DNA from: an uncultured Clostridia bacterium
Lineage (GTDB): Bacteria; Bacillota; Clostridia; Christensenellales; Borkfalkiaceae
Assembly: GCA_934796775.1 (NCBI GenBank)
Contig: CAKVPH010000004.1
Coordinates: 75,518 to 139,517 of the forward strand
Direction of reading: 5' to 3'
Length of the DNA stretch: 64,000 nucleotides
Under the pieces are notes generated by a model. The model searched no databases. It was given only the letters and a program-made list of their open reading frames with translations, and was not told the origin of the DNA. This document shows, piece after piece, positions 25,813 through 34,590 of this stretch (the stretch's first letter is position 1; the number at the start of each line of letters is the position of its first letter). Made by a program: the position numbers and the translations under genes.

Positions 25813-27396
25813 TTACGCGCCCAATCGCTTAAATTTTTCGTTTGCATTTTTAAACAGCAAGCTTAAAAACAATATGCATAGCCCTATTGTTAAAACGATT
25901 ATTATCGCCCAGCCTAAATATCTTGAAATCAAGCTTGCAACAAATTGCAGTCCTACAAGCGGAAGCACAAAAAACATCTCGACCAGAGAACAAATTAAAA
26001 CCGAAGATCCACGCTTTACAACTTCTGCCTCGCTTTGCCAGTCAAACGAATTGAATTTCATATTGATAAGCAACGAAAATACCGAACAAAGCATTGAGTA
26101 ACTAAGAACTAAAACTGCGGCAAATATTATTTCAAAAACGCTTGCGCCAACGCATACACCGAATACAATTAAAGAGATCAAAGTGAACGGCGAAGTAAGC
26201 GTAAACGACAACAATATTTTTGCCCAAAGTATCGATTTCGGACTTATAGGCAGACTTTTTATAACCCACAGTCTTTTGCCTTCAAGCGAAACGGCGTACG
26301 AAGCGTAGTTTGCCAAACCTATAAGCATGGGAATAAACGGAAAAATCGAGAGCGCGATATCCTTTAAAAATTGAGCTTCTTCTCCCGTTTCCGCGCCGAA
26401 AATACCGTTCATTCCGCCACCGATCGCAAACGCTACCGATAAAGCCGCCGCAATTATCGGACTTGAAAGAGTGTTTACTACCGTGACCGACGAAGACGTG
26501 AAAAGCTTCAATTCGCGAAAAAACAGCGTCTTTTTAATGTCGTTTTTCTTTTGCTCTTTCATTTTAAACGCTTTGCCGGCGCACTTTGTAGAAATAGCCG
26601 TATTTATTTTTTTGTAATTTGCCGAAACAAACCAAAAACACAAAAGCGTAACCGCTAAACTTACAAGATCAAACAATAAAAGCGAGATAAAATTTCCGCC
26701 CAAACCTTTTGCCACAAAATCCACAGGCAACAGGTATTTTGAATTTACAAACGCAAAAAGTTGCGCGTCTTCGATATCGCCCATACCGAACACAAAATAT
26801 AAATACGCACAAAGCAAAACAAGCGTTGCAATTATACGCGAAAGGTTTTTATGTTTTATTCTTGCCGAAACGTAGGATATTACAGTTCCCACAAAAAGTC
26901 CTATCGTCATAGGAATAAGCGGCATGAAAAATACTGCCAAAAGTGCGGTTAATAAACTTATAGCCACACTTTTTGTGTTTATTCCGTAAACTATGGCAGA
27001 CGGCATCAAACATGCAACCGCAAATAAAAAATCTACTATATAAACGTATGCAAGTTTTGAAACCACTATGGTTACGGGCTTTACGGGAAGAGACATGAGG
27101 TTATCGTAATCGGCGCAACCGAAAATTGTTTTTGCCGTTCCTGCCGACATAAATAACATTATTACTATGTAAACCAAAACCACCGGCGACAGAGATTTAT
27201 ATTTGCTTTCTTCGTGCAAAATCGTAGTAAGAATACCCGTATAAACGGCGGATTCCAAAACGATAAAAAATAACACGAGCAAACTTGCCGCAATTATGCC
27301 CAACAGTTTACGCCCGCCCTTTCCCGAATGAAAAGCCTTGTTTATACCAAAAAGCCGCAAAAGATCGGCTTTTAAAAGAGCAGAAAAGGTTTTCAT
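25813..27396 (-). CDS. ABC-2 type exporter, membrane subunit
   Basis: 527 residues with about 12 hydrophobic segments, in two halves separated by a charged loop (about residues 270-300). It starts MKTFSALLKADLLRLFGINKAF, like large ABC-2 permeases of Gram-positives. It overlaps the ATPase gene by 4 nt (ATGA), so the two form one transporter. The substrate is unknown. Two copies of the dispersed element are inside the frame. Confidence 0.85.
   Translation of the reverse strand: MKTFSALLKADLLRLFGINKAFHSGKGGRKLLGIIAASLLVLFFIVLESAVYTGILTTILHEESKYKSLSPVVLVYIVIMLFMSAGTAKTIFGCADYDNLMSLPVKPVTIVVSKLAYVYIVDFLFAVACLMPSAIVYGINTKSVAISLLTALLAVFFMPLIPMTIGLFVGTVISYVSARIKHKNLSRIIATLVLLCAYLYFVFGMGDIEDAQLFAFVNSKYLLPVDFVAKGLGGNFISLLLFDLVSLAVTLLCFWFVSANYKKINTAISTKCAGKAFKMKEQKKNDIKKTLFFRELKLFTSSSVTVVNTLSSPIIAAALSVAFAIGGGMNGIFGAETGEEAQFLKDIALSIFPFIPMLIGLANYASYAVSLEGKRLWVIKSLPISPKSILWAKILLSFTLTSPFTLISLIVFGVCVGASVFEIIFAAVLVLSYSMLCSVFSLLINMKFNSFDWQSEAEVVKRGSSVLICSLVEMFFVLPLVGLQFVASLISRYLGWAIIIVLTIGLCILFLSLLFKNANEKFKRLGA
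26234..26249 (+). repeat. Dispersed palindromic element, copy 8 (inside ABC permease gene)
   Basis: Variant GATTTCGGACTTATAG preceded by AAAGTATC and followed by GCAGACTTTTT, so both outer arms are recognisable. Antisense in the gene. Confidence 0.55.
26948..26963 (+). repeat. Dispersed palindromic element, copy 9 (inside ABC permease gene)
   Basis: Variant GTTAATAAACTTATAG, preceded by AAAAGTGCG and followed by CCACACTTTTTG. Both outer arms AAAGTG/CACTTT are intact. The gene is read in a different frame here (AISLLT). Confidence 0.65.
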
Positions 27397-28160
27397 AATG
27401 TATTGTCCTTTTCTGCGGGCGCGTTGCCGATAGTATTATCTGAGCTTGCGCCTTGGTTTTCGCTGCTTAAAAATACGCTTTCAAGCGACTTGCCGGCAAC
27501 AATTTCTTCGGTATTTCCGCTTACTACAAGTTTTCCTTTATTTATTATGGCAACTTTATTGCAAAGTTTTTCGGCAACTTCTAAAACGTGAGTGGAAAAG
27601 AAAATCGCCGCGCCTTTTTCGCACATTTCGCGCATGACGCTTTTAACAAGATAGCTCGCCTTTGGATCGAGTCCTACAAACGGTTCGTCCATAATCATAA
27701 GCTTTGGTTCGTGCATAAGTGCGGAAATAATAACGAGTTTTTGTTTCATTCCGTGAGAATAGCCGCCTATAAGGTCGCCGAGGTTATTTTTAATTTCAAA
27801 TCTTTCGGCGTATTCGCTTATAAATGCCGTACGCTTTCGGGTTTCGACGTTAAAAACGTCGCCTATAAAATTAAGATATTGAATACCCGTCATATAATCG
27901 TAAATATCGGGGTTATCAGGTATGTAAGCAAGCTGTTGCTTGCATTTAAGCGGCTCGTCTTTTATGGAATGTCCGTCTATAAAAATCTCGCCGTCGTCAA
28001 AGTCGATGATTCCGGCACAGGACTTTATCGTGGTTGACTTTCCCGCACCGTTATGCCCTATAAAGCCGAATATATCGCCCGCTTCCACTTTAAGCGAAAG
28101 GTCGTCTACCGCTTTAAATCCGCCTTTATATATTTTGGTTAAATGTTTAATTTCAAGCAT
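27393..28160 (-). CDS. ABC transporter ATPase (ABC-2 exporter)
   Basis: 255 residues from the ATG at 28160, which follows GGAGAAAAC; an upstream start at 28205 lacks support. It has Walker A GHNGAGKST, Q-loop region, signature GGYSHGMKQK, Walker B LMIMDEPFVGLDP and the switch His in FFSTHVLE. The order MLEIKHLTKIYKGG is typical of ABC-2 ATPases. It is cotranscribed with the permease behind it. The function as an exporter is inferred; the cargo is not visible. Confidence 0.94.
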   Translation of the reverse strand: MLEIKHLTKIYKGGFKAVDDLSLKVEAGDIFGFIGHNGAGKSTTIKSCAGIIDFDDGEIFIDGHSIKDEPLKCKQQLAYIPDNPDIYDYMTGIQYLNFIGDVFNVETRKRTAFISEYAERFEIKNNLGDLIGGYSHGMKQKLVIISALMHEPKLMIMDEPFVGLDPKASYLVKSVMREMCEKGAAIFFSTHVLEVAEKLCNKVAIINKGKLVVSGNTEEIVAGKSLESVFLSSENQGASSDNTIGNAPAEKDNTL

Positions 28161-28234
28161 GTTTTCTCCTTCCGCATAACTATTATATAACAACTTTTGT
28201 CGCAAATATATTTAAACCTACGCAAAAAGTTTTT

Positions 28235-29413
28235 TTATAACTCTTCGCGAACTTTTTTTGCAACTTCTTTTGCCTCGGTCAGCAAAAATCTATCGGCTCC
28301 CAAATCGGAAAGTCTTTCCATATCGGCAAGACAGGTTACGTTATCCGCATATTCCACTTTGCATTTGTTGGCGCAGGTTTTTGCGATGGCAATCTGTAAT
28401 TTTGCCTTATCGGCTAAACAATTTCTTACCACCAGATAGTCCGCTTTTGCCTTAAACGCAATGTCTGCAATAAAACGCATCTCGTCGGAATTAACAAGCT
28501 CGCAGTCAAACGAAAGCTTGAATATGCGCTTTTTACCGATAATACTTCTGTAACGCTTAAGCTCACGCAAAATATTCTTTTGCTTATCGTCTTTAAGCGA
28601 CGAAGTTCTGAAAAATACGTCCACTTCCTTTGCTCCGGCTCTTAAAGCTTCTTTTATTTCGCACGCCTTGGAATTTTCGGTCATTTCGCCCGACGGATAG
28701 CCGATTACGGCGCAGAAATTGATTTCCTTTGCCTTCTTTTTAAAAAGTTTCATGCGGCTTGCCAGAATGCACAGACTTTTAAACCCGAATTCCGCAAGTG
28801 CGCCGGACTGCGTTTTTATATCGGCAGAACTAAGCGTCGGACGCGTCAGGTCAAAGTCTATTTTAGACATCATCTTTGCATACTTAACTTCGTTTATCTG
28901 CTTTTTTATGGTAGGATCTTCGGTTTTTTGAGTTTTTTGCGCGTTTACGCTCGTCCAGTCGGACGCTTTGCCCGCGTTGCTTTTATTTAAATCCGCACCG
29001 TCTGCATTATACGGCTCGGCACCGATATATTTATCCCATTTATCCGGCTTTTGCGGAGAGTGTTTATTTTCGCTTTGATTATATGAATCCGAACGCTCGC
29101 CTGAAGCGTTGCCTTTTGTTTCTTCTTTTAATTCACGGTTAAGCTCGTCCAACGCCTTTTTAAATTCCAAAAATTCGTTTTCGGAATTGCTTTTTTGTGT
29201 GTTTTCGTTGACGGGCGCAATTTTTTCGCTCATTTTATCGTCCATTTTTTCGGTTTTTATTTGTTCCTGCATTTCGCCTGCCGTTTTCAAGGGCTGGGTT
29301 TTAACTGCGTCACCATTTAATTCCGCTGCCTTTTTGCCGTCAGTGCCGCTCACGTTTGAGGCAGTATTTACGACTACGGGAATATTTTCTTTTTTTACGT
29401 TTAATTCAGACAT
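28235..29413 (-). CDS. DeoC-like protein lacking the catalytic lysines, with disordered N-terminus
   Basis: 392 residues. The first about 175 are low-complexity and charged (Lys, Glu, Asn, Ser), probably disordered. The C-terminal about 215 resemble deoxyribose-phosphate aldolase (DeoC, TIM barrel): KIDFDLTRPTLSSADIK, FCAVIGYPSGEMTENSKACEIKEAL, GAKEVDVFF. In DeoC a Lys in the VKTSTGF strand forms the Schiff base and a second Lys sits in VKAAGGIR. Here these strands read ADYLVVRN and KVEYADNVT, so both lysines appear to be lost, while the Asp of EVDV is kept. It is therefore probably not an active aldolase. Function unknown. CGGAGG precedes the start. Confidence 0.7.
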   Translation of the reverse strand: MSELNVKKENIPVVVNTASNVSGTDGKKAAELNGDAVKTQPLKTAGEMQEQIKTEKMDDKMSEKIAPVNENTQKSNSENEFLEFKKALDELNRELKEETKGNASGERSDSYNQSENKHSPQKPDKWDKYIGAEPYNADGADLNKSNAGKASDWTSVNAQKTQKTEDPTIKKQINEVKYAKMMSKIDFDLTRPTLSSADIKTQSGALAEFGFKSLCILASRMKLFKKKAKEINFCAVIGYPSGEMTENSKACEIKEALRAGAKEVDVFFRTSSLKDDKQKNILRELKRYRSIIGKKRIFKLSFDCELVNSDEMRFIADIAFKAKADYLVVRNCLADKAKLQIAIAKTCANKCKVEYADNVTCLADMERLSDLGADRFLLTEAKEVAKKVREEL

Positions 29414-29692
29414 ATGATCCTCCGTTTTTAGATTTTAAGATTTTATCTCTTACGGTTATTGACCGTTTTAATAATTTTAATTCACCTCTTTAAAACATTG
29501 ATTTAAAAAATCAATAGCAGGCTCATATAATCACGCCGAACAAAAAGCAAATTTAAAGGTTTTATCGACATGAAAACGAACGTTTCGCCACGTAATGCTT
29601 TAATGCACTTTTTTTCTTATAGTAAAATTAAAATGAGAAATAAAAAGCCGCCTTTATTGTATCAAGCAAATAAAGTTTAAGGAGAATTAAAT

Positions 29693-29950
29693 ATGCCAAA
29701 TCCCTTTATAGCAATACTCCTGTTAGCAATGCTTTATTGTTCCTGCTTTGCGCTATCGCTTATGTTTTCGCTGTTGTATACGAAAAAAGCGCCGACTTTA
29801 CCTCCGGCAGAAGAAGAATGTACATATAAAATCGTAGAACAACCCGTCAAGCGGCGCAGAAGAAGAAAACCCGTGATAAAAAACACCGTTTTGATTCGCG
29901 GCAAAATAGTAAACGATACTATGGCAAAGACCGAAGAACCGGTAAAATAA
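29693..29950 (+). CDS. Small single-TM protein of unknown function
   Basis: 85 residues: an N-terminal hydrophobic helix (FIAILLLAMLYCSCFALSLMFSLLY) followed by a short acidic stretch and a strongly basic cluster VKRRRRRKP. AAGGAG at good distance from the ATG supports it as real. No family recognised. It may be a small membrane protein with a basic cytoplasmic tail. Confidence 0.6.
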   Translation: MPNPFIAILLLAMLYCSCFALSLMFSLLYTKKAPTLPPAEEECTYKIVEQPVKRRRRRKPVIKNTVLIRGKIVNDTMAKTEEPVK

Positions 29951-30030
29951 TTTTTAAAACGCAAAACTTTTTAACCGGCTTTTATGTCAACGGGTTATAT
30001 AATCAGATATAAACCGTAAATACTCGATAA

Positions 30031-30384
30031 TCAGTCGTCGGACGCGATTCTTTCAAAATTATCGCCGTCTTCCCAAAGCTTTTCCAGATGATAGAACAGT
30101 CTGTTTTCGTCGTCGAAAATGTGAACGATGCAGTCGCCGTAATCTAAAACAGCCCATCTGCCCTCGCTTTCGCCTTCGCGGCGTTTAACGTCTACGCCCT
30201 GCTTTGATAAAGCTTCTTCAACGTATTCGCATAAAGCTTTTACCTGAGTTGTGGATCTTCCGCTTGCGATTATAAAATAATCGGTCAGCGAACTTTTTCT
30301 TTCAACGTTGATTTTTACTATATCCTGCGCTTTTTTAGCAACTAAAACGTTGCAGATTTCTTTTGTTAATGTTTTTGAATCCAT
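30031..30384 (-). CDS. rsfS: Ribosome silencing factor RsfS
   Basis: Binds ribosomal protein L14 and prevents subunit joining when nutrients are low. The 117 residues show the DUF143 core: DIVKINVERKSSLTDYFIIASGRSTTQVKALCEYVEEAL, then RREGESEGRWAVLDYGDCIVHIFDDENRLFYHLEKLW. Length normal. It follows the nadD-yqeK fusion on the same strand, the usual nadD-yqeK-rsfS order. Confidence 0.97.
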   Translation of the reverse strand: MDSKTLTKEICNVLVAKKAQDIVKINVERKSSLTDYFIIASGRSTTQVKALCEYVEEALSKQGVDVKRREGESEGRWAVLDYGDCIVHIFDDENRLFYHLEKLWEDGDNFERIASDD

Positions 30385-30557
30385 AATTTTTTTCCTTATT
30401 GTATTTATTTAGTTTGAGAAAATTTTTAATTTCGGTTTAAAAAATATCCCGCACGGTCGGATAATAAAAAATATCCCCCGTTATATTATATGTTTTTTTC
30501 ACGCCGCATTTATACAATGTGCAAAACACGCTTTTGCAAACGCTTGACATTGTAACA

Positions 30558-31673
30558 TTATTTGCCGTTATAGTATTCGTTTGCCTGCTCAGAAAGGTAA
30601 TAAACGGGTTCGTTACCGCTTTTTAAAAACTTGTTAAGTTCAAAAACGCAAAGTTTAAAACCGCTTTCAAAGTCTTTATCCACTGCAAGGCGCAATTCGT
30701 TTACGCCCGGAAAACTTCTGTTAGGCTCTAACAAATCTGCGGTGTAAATGATTTTTTCTAAAAGCGTCATATCGGGTTTTCCCGTGGTGTGCCATTTTAT
30801 AGCCCCTAAAATTTCGCTATCGGTAACGCCTAAAACGTTTTCGGCAACGTATGCGCCAAGATATTGATGAATTATGGGTTCAGGCACGCCTTCCGGCAGC
30901 TTACAACCGGGGTAATCGGCAATGTTTAAATATTTAGCCGAATCGTGAAGCAGCGCGGCAAGCGCGGCTTTTTTTTCATCTGCACCCGTGGCTTTTGCAT
31001 ATTTTACGGCAGTTACCATAACGCCTACGGTATGAATAAGTCTGGGAGTTTTTGAATGCTCGCGTACAAACAAGTGATATTTATCGGGATTGTAAAGCGA
31101 ATGCGTTTTAATATATTCGTAAACGCCGGCAGGCAAAAAACCGCTTGCGTCAAGCCCGAGCATAAGGTATTCTCTTATTAAACTGCTCGAAATATCGCCG
31201 TCCGCTTTTATAACCTGCGGGATATAGCCGAAATGTTTTTTAAAATTCTCAACCGCGGCTGACGTATTTTCGCCCTTTCGCTCTGCAACAACAACGCGCG
31301 CATGCTTTAAAATCAAATCGGGATTTTTCCAGGTAGGAAAAGTAAGCAAACTATCCGTTCCCACAAGCAGAAATAACTCTGCATCGGAGTATTTGTTTTT
31401 TAGCTTTTCAACCGTTAAATACGTGTAACTTTTGCCAACCGAATCTATCTCGGTGCGATCGGGAATTAGTTTTTCGTTACCGTTTACTGCAAGAGAGAGC
31501 ATATTAAAACGCTCTTCCTTTGTGGCTTCGCTGCCGTCTTTAAAAGGCGAACACGCAGCGGGAATAAGAAGCGTTAAGTCGAGATTAAGCTCGCTTGTAA
31601 ACTTTTTACAAATATTTATATGGTCATTATGCACGGGATCGAAAGATCCGCCGAATATACCGATTTTTTTCAT
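30558..31673 (-). CDS. nadD: Fused nicotinate-nucleotide adenylyltransferase and HD-domain (YqeK-like) protein
   Basis: 371 residues made of two enzymes that are separate genes in Bacillus. Residues 1 to about 195 are NadD, which makes nicotinate adenine dinucleotide: GGSFDPVHNDH with the HxxH-type nucleotidyl transfer motif, LLIPAACSPFK, and ISSSLIREYL. From about 200 on comes a YqeK-type HD phosphohydrolase (HLFVREHSKTPRLIHTVGVMVTAVKYA, LAALLHDSAKYL, GAIKWHTTGKPDM), a family that hydrolyses diadenosine tetraphosphate. The fusion would put both on one polypeptide. It is upstream of rsfS. Confidence 0.95.
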   Translation of the reverse strand: MKKIGIFGGSFDPVHNDHINICKKFTSELNLDLTLLIPAACSPFKDGSEATKEERFNMLSLAVNGNEKLIPDRTEIDSVGKSYTYLTVEKLKNKYSDAELFLLVGTDSLLTFPTWKNPDLILKHARVVVAERKGENTSAAVENFKKHFGYIPQVIKADGDISSSLIREYLMLGLDASGFLPAGVYEYIKTHSLYNPDKYHLFVREHSKTPRLIHTVGVMVTAVKYAKATGADEKKAALAALLHDSAKYLNIADYPGCKLPEGVPEPIIHQYLGAYVAENVLGVTDSEILGAIKWHTTGKPDMTLLEKIIYTADLLEPNRSFPGVNELRLAVDKDFESGFKLCVFELNKFLKSGNEPVYYLSEQANEYYNGK

Positions 31674-31745
31674 ACCGAAATTTTATCACACTTTGCTTAA
31701 AAAAACAAGTTTATTTTTATAAAAACGCGGCAATAATCCCATTAT

Positions 31746-32576
31746 ATGAAGAGCTTAAATAATACGTATTTAATTTTTAAAGAAAAAACCGATTTTGCCT
31801 GCGTTTCGGATTCGCTTATTTCGGGGTTTTGCGCCTTTTTATTTTCCGCGTTTATTTTAAACTATTTTTCGTTAAAGTTTATTTTAAAAATATGTATTTC
31901 GGTAATATCAGGGCTTGCCGTATGTTTTTTGGTTTTTACCGCAAAAAACAAAAAATACGCTAAAAACGTAAAACTCAAAAGCGACAAAAAACAACTGAAA
32001 AACATTCTGTCAGCACTTGAGATAATGCCCGATAACGAACTTATAGCCCTATTTTCAAGCCTTTTTAACAAAGCTGAAATACCGCACGAAACAAAAAAAG
32101 ACCGTATAATCACAAAAAGCACGAGTTACTTTTTCGACTTTAATGCAGTTACCGATCGCAAAACCGCCTGCGAAAAAATAAGAAAAAGCAAAACGCAAAA
32201 AACGGCGTTGTTTTTAGTTAAAGCAACCGACGACTTAATAAATTTTGAAGCCGAAAGAAAAGATATTTTTCGTATAATTGACGCAACCGAGTTATTTAAA
32301 TTAATTAAAAAATACCGGATGACTTTTCCGGCAATTTGCGGCGAACAAACTTTCAGCGAAAAAGCAAAACGTTTTAAAATTTTGTTTTTTACCAAAAAAC
32401 GAGCGGTAACGCTTTGTTTTTCATCTGCGCTGCTGTTGTTTTTTTCTATGTTTTCGTTTTACCCGTTTTATTACAGACTGTTTGGTTTTATTCTGCTGAT
32501 TTTAGCTGTATTGTGCCTGATTTTTGGAAAAAATAAACAGGATAGCAAAAGCGAGCTACCCTGCGATTTTACCTGA
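31746..32576 (+). CDS. Four-TM membrane protein of unknown function
   Basis: 276 residues: two hydrophobic helices near the N-terminus (about 22-42 and 46-66), a basic cytoplasmic region of about 140 residues with alternating strands and helices (KTALFLVKATDDLINF, DIFRIIDATELFKLIKKY), and two helices near the C-terminus. It is rich in Lys and Phe. The middle domain could be a nuclease-like fold, but I cannot support that. It lies on the opposite strand to the neighbouring nadD and yhbY genes and separates them. No clear Shine-Dalgarno sequence. Confidence 0.6.
   Translation: MKSLNNTYLIFKEKTDFACVSDSLISGFCAFLFSAFILNYFSLKFILKICISVISGLAVCFLVFTAKNKKYAKNVKLKSDKKQLKNILSALEIMPDNELIALFSSLFNKAEIPHETKKDRIITKSTSYFFDFNAVTDRKTACEKIRKSKTQKTALFLVKATDDLINFEAERKDIFRIIDATELFKLIKKYRMTFPAICGEQTFSEKAKRFKILFFTKKRAVTLCFSSALLLFFSMFSFYPFYYRLFGFILLILAVLCLIFGKNKQDSKSELPCDFT
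32031..32046 (+). repeat. Possible dispersed element, copy 10 (weak, inside unknown 4-TM gene)
   Basis: GATAACGAACTTATAG, then CCCTATTTT. It matches the consensus only partly and is in a coding frame, so chance is possible. Confidence 0.35.
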
Positions 32577-32606
32577 TAAATACAAAAATTGCTTATTTTT
32601 AAGCTT

Positions 32607-32903
32607 TTAATCAAATTTTAAATGGTTAAAATCTTTTTTAGAGCTTTTTCTGTATAGAACAATTTTTTTGCCGATAACTTCAACCACTTCGGCATTTAAT
32701 TGTTCTGCAAGCGAAACGGCAAGAGCTTTTGCGTCTTCGTCGATATTGTTAAGCACGCTGATTTTGATAAGTTCGCGCGCTTCGAGCGCATCTGAAAGAG
32801 AGGCTATTAAATTATCGCTTATACCGCCTTTACCTATCTGGGTAACAGGCTGAATTGTCTGCGCGATAGAACGCGCTTTGCTTCTTTGTTTTGAGGTAAA
32901 CAT
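32607..32903 (-). CDS. yhbY: YhbY/CRS1-type RNA-binding protein
   Basis: 98 residues of the CRM domain family associated with pre-50S ribosomes: LTSKQRSKARS-like start (MFTSKQRSKARSIAQTI), QIGKGGISDNLIASLSDALEARELIKISVLNN, and the C-terminal VEVIGKKIVLYRKS. The GxxG loop GKGG is present. It is next to obg and nadD, as in many Gram-positives. GGAG precedes the ATG. Confidence 0.95.
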   Translation of the reverse strand: MFTSKQRSKARSIAQTIQPVTQIGKGGISDNLIASLSDALEARELIKISVLNNIDEDAKALAVSLAEQLNAEVVEVIGKKIVLYRKSSKKDFNHLKFD

Positions 32904-33000
32904 ATATATTTCTCCGTAAACGCGAAACTATTTTTTCGCGTATTTTATTATAATTTTTGTGTTTTGTATTTAAATTTTTAAGACAATTGCATTTTTGTGC

Positions 33001-33284
33001 GCGAAGGAGGGCTTAACACGGCTATTCGCGATGATAAAGCGGTCGTAGAGGGTTTTAGCGCGCGAAGAGCAAGGCAAGACCGACCGAGTCGAAGGGGCGC
33101 GTACTTTTTGTACGTACCCCGAGCGAAGGAGGGCTTAACACAGCTATTCACGATAATCAAGCGGTCGTAGAGGGTTTTAGCGCGCGAAGAGCAAGGCAAG
33201 ACCGACCGAGCCGAAGGGGCGCGTACTTTTTGTACGTAACCCGAGCGAAGGAGGGCTTAACACAGCTATTCGCGATGATAAAGC
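33001..33284. repeat. 122-bp tandem repeat between yhbY and obg
   Basis: Two full units (33001-33122 and 33123-33244) and a 40-bp third part. Units differ at only a few positions. Each starts GCGAAGGAGGGCTTAACAC and contains GCGCGTAC-TTTTT-GTACGT, a hairpin flanked by GGGG and CCCC. The block is visibly richer in G+C than its surroundings and fills almost the whole gap. An open frame across it reflects the repeat rather than a gene. Confidence 0.85.
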
Positions 33285-33287
33285 ACT

Positions 33288-34553
33288 CTACTGGATGAAA
33301 TCAAATTCGATATCCCCTATAACTATTACGCTTCCTTCCTTGGCTCCTCGCTTGGTTAAAGCGGAGATAACTCCTTTTTCGCGAAGAGTTTTTTGGAAAT
33401 AGGCGAGAGAATCGGCGTCGTTTAAAACGACGTTACGCTCTAACAAATCGACAAGCGGACCGATAACAACAAAGGTGTTCTCGTCTTCTTTTTCAATTTC
33501 AAAATCGTTAAGATTTTTCTTTTCGTAAACGTAAGGTTCAAATTCAATGGGTTTTACGGGGGGCAAAGCTGCAATTTCGTCGGATACGGCGTCTAAAAGT
33601 TCTTCAACTCCGTCCGTTCCGAGCGCAGACATGCAATATATAGCATATTTTTTGGAATATTTCTTTTTGAAACGCTTGATATTTTCTTCCGCGCCGAATA
33701 TATCGGTTTTGTTAAGCGCGACTATCTGCTTTAAAGAAGCGAGTTTTTCACTGTAACAAGCAAGCTCTTCGTTGATCTTTTTAAAATCCTCTAACGGATC
33801 GCGCCCTTCTACGCCCGAAATATCCACTACGTGAACGAGCATTCTCGTGCGTTCGATATGGCGCAAAAATTCATGGCCGAGCCCGGCGCCTGAAGACGCG
33901 CCCTCTATAAGCCCCGGAATATCGGCAACGATAAAGTCGTTTTCGTTGTGCCTTACCACGCCGAGATTAGGCGTAAGCGTTGTAAAATGATAATTTGCAA
34001 TTTTTGGCTTAGCACCCGAAATTTTTGATAAGAGCGTGGATTTTCCTACGTTAGGAAATCCCACAAGTCCTACGTCAGCTATAATTTTAAGCTCTAAATT
34101 TACGCGTTTTATCTCGGTTTTTTCGCCTTTTTGCGCAAAATGCGGCGCGTGACGGGTACTAGTGCAAAATCTTTTATTGCCCTTTCCTCCGTTACCGCCC
34201 TGCAAAACGAGTTGCTTTTGTCCGTCGTAAAAAATATCGCAAATTATATTTTCGGTTTCGGCGTCCTTTACGACCGTACCGAGCGGAAGCGGAATAATTA
34301 TGTCTTCTCCGCGCCTGCCCGTGCAGTTTTTGGTATCGCCCTTTTGCCCGTCTTCGGCAAAAAATTTATGTTTGAACTGGAAATCCAGCAGGCTCGTCTT
34401 GTGCTTGTCCCCAACGAAAATCACGTTACCGCCGCTTCCGCCGTCGCCGCCGTCAGGTCCGCCGTCCGGCACGCCTTTATAGCGGATAAAAGAAGTGCAA
34501 CCGTCGCCGCCGTCACCCGCTTTAATCAATATACTCTCTTTATCAACAAACAT
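33288..34553 (-). CDS. obg: GTPase Obg
   Basis: GTPase for large-subunit assembly and stress control. The 421 residues contain the glycine-rich Obg fold (MFVDKESILIKAGDGGDGC, GGDGGSGG), the G domain with GFPNVGKST, DIPGLIEGASSGAGLGHEFL, NKTD, and a C-terminal OCT domain (about 345-421, ENTFVVIGPLVDLLERNVVLND). Length typical of Firmicutes. It is upstream of yhbY on the same strand but separated by the tandem repeat. Confidence 0.97.
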   Translation of the reverse strand: MFVDKESILIKAGDGGDGCTSFIRYKGVPDGGPDGGDGGSGGNVIFVGDKHKTSLLDFQFKHKFFAEDGQKGDTKNCTGRRGEDIIIPLPLGTVVKDAETENIICDIFYDGQKQLVLQGGNGGKGNKRFCTSTRHAPHFAQKGEKTEIKRVNLELKIIADVGLVGFPNVGKSTLLSKISGAKPKIANYHFTTLTPNLGVVRHNENDFIVADIPGLIEGASSGAGLGHEFLRHIERTRMLVHVVDISGVEGRDPLEDFKKINEELACYSEKLASLKQIVALNKTDIFGAEENIKRFKKKYSKKYAIYCMSALGTDGVEELLDAVSDEIAALPPVKPIEFEPYVYEKKNLNDFEIEKEDENTFVVIGPLVDLLERNVVLNDADSLAYFQKTLREKGVISALTKRGAKEGSVIVIGDIEFDFIQ

Positions 34554-34574
34554 ATTTTCACCCGTCTATATGCC

Positions 34575-34590
34575 GATAATCGACTTATAG
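34575..34590 (+). repeat. Dispersed palindromic element, copy 11 (supplies the nth stop)
   Basis: Exact core GATAATCGACTTATAG. The nth stop codon TAA is the reverse complement of positions 34585-34587 within it. Confidence 0.85.

Noticed and set aside
27770..27795. CGCCTATAAGGTCGCC in the ABC ATPase gene as an element copy
   Set aside because: It encodes the conserved region before the ABC signature (GDLIGGYSHG) and matches only half the core.
32978..33199. Open reading frame of about 73 codons on the minus strand in the 122-bp tandem repeat
   Set aside because: Its sequence simply repeats with the DNA unit, it has no ribosome-binding site and no family resemblance; it is a by-product of the repeat.
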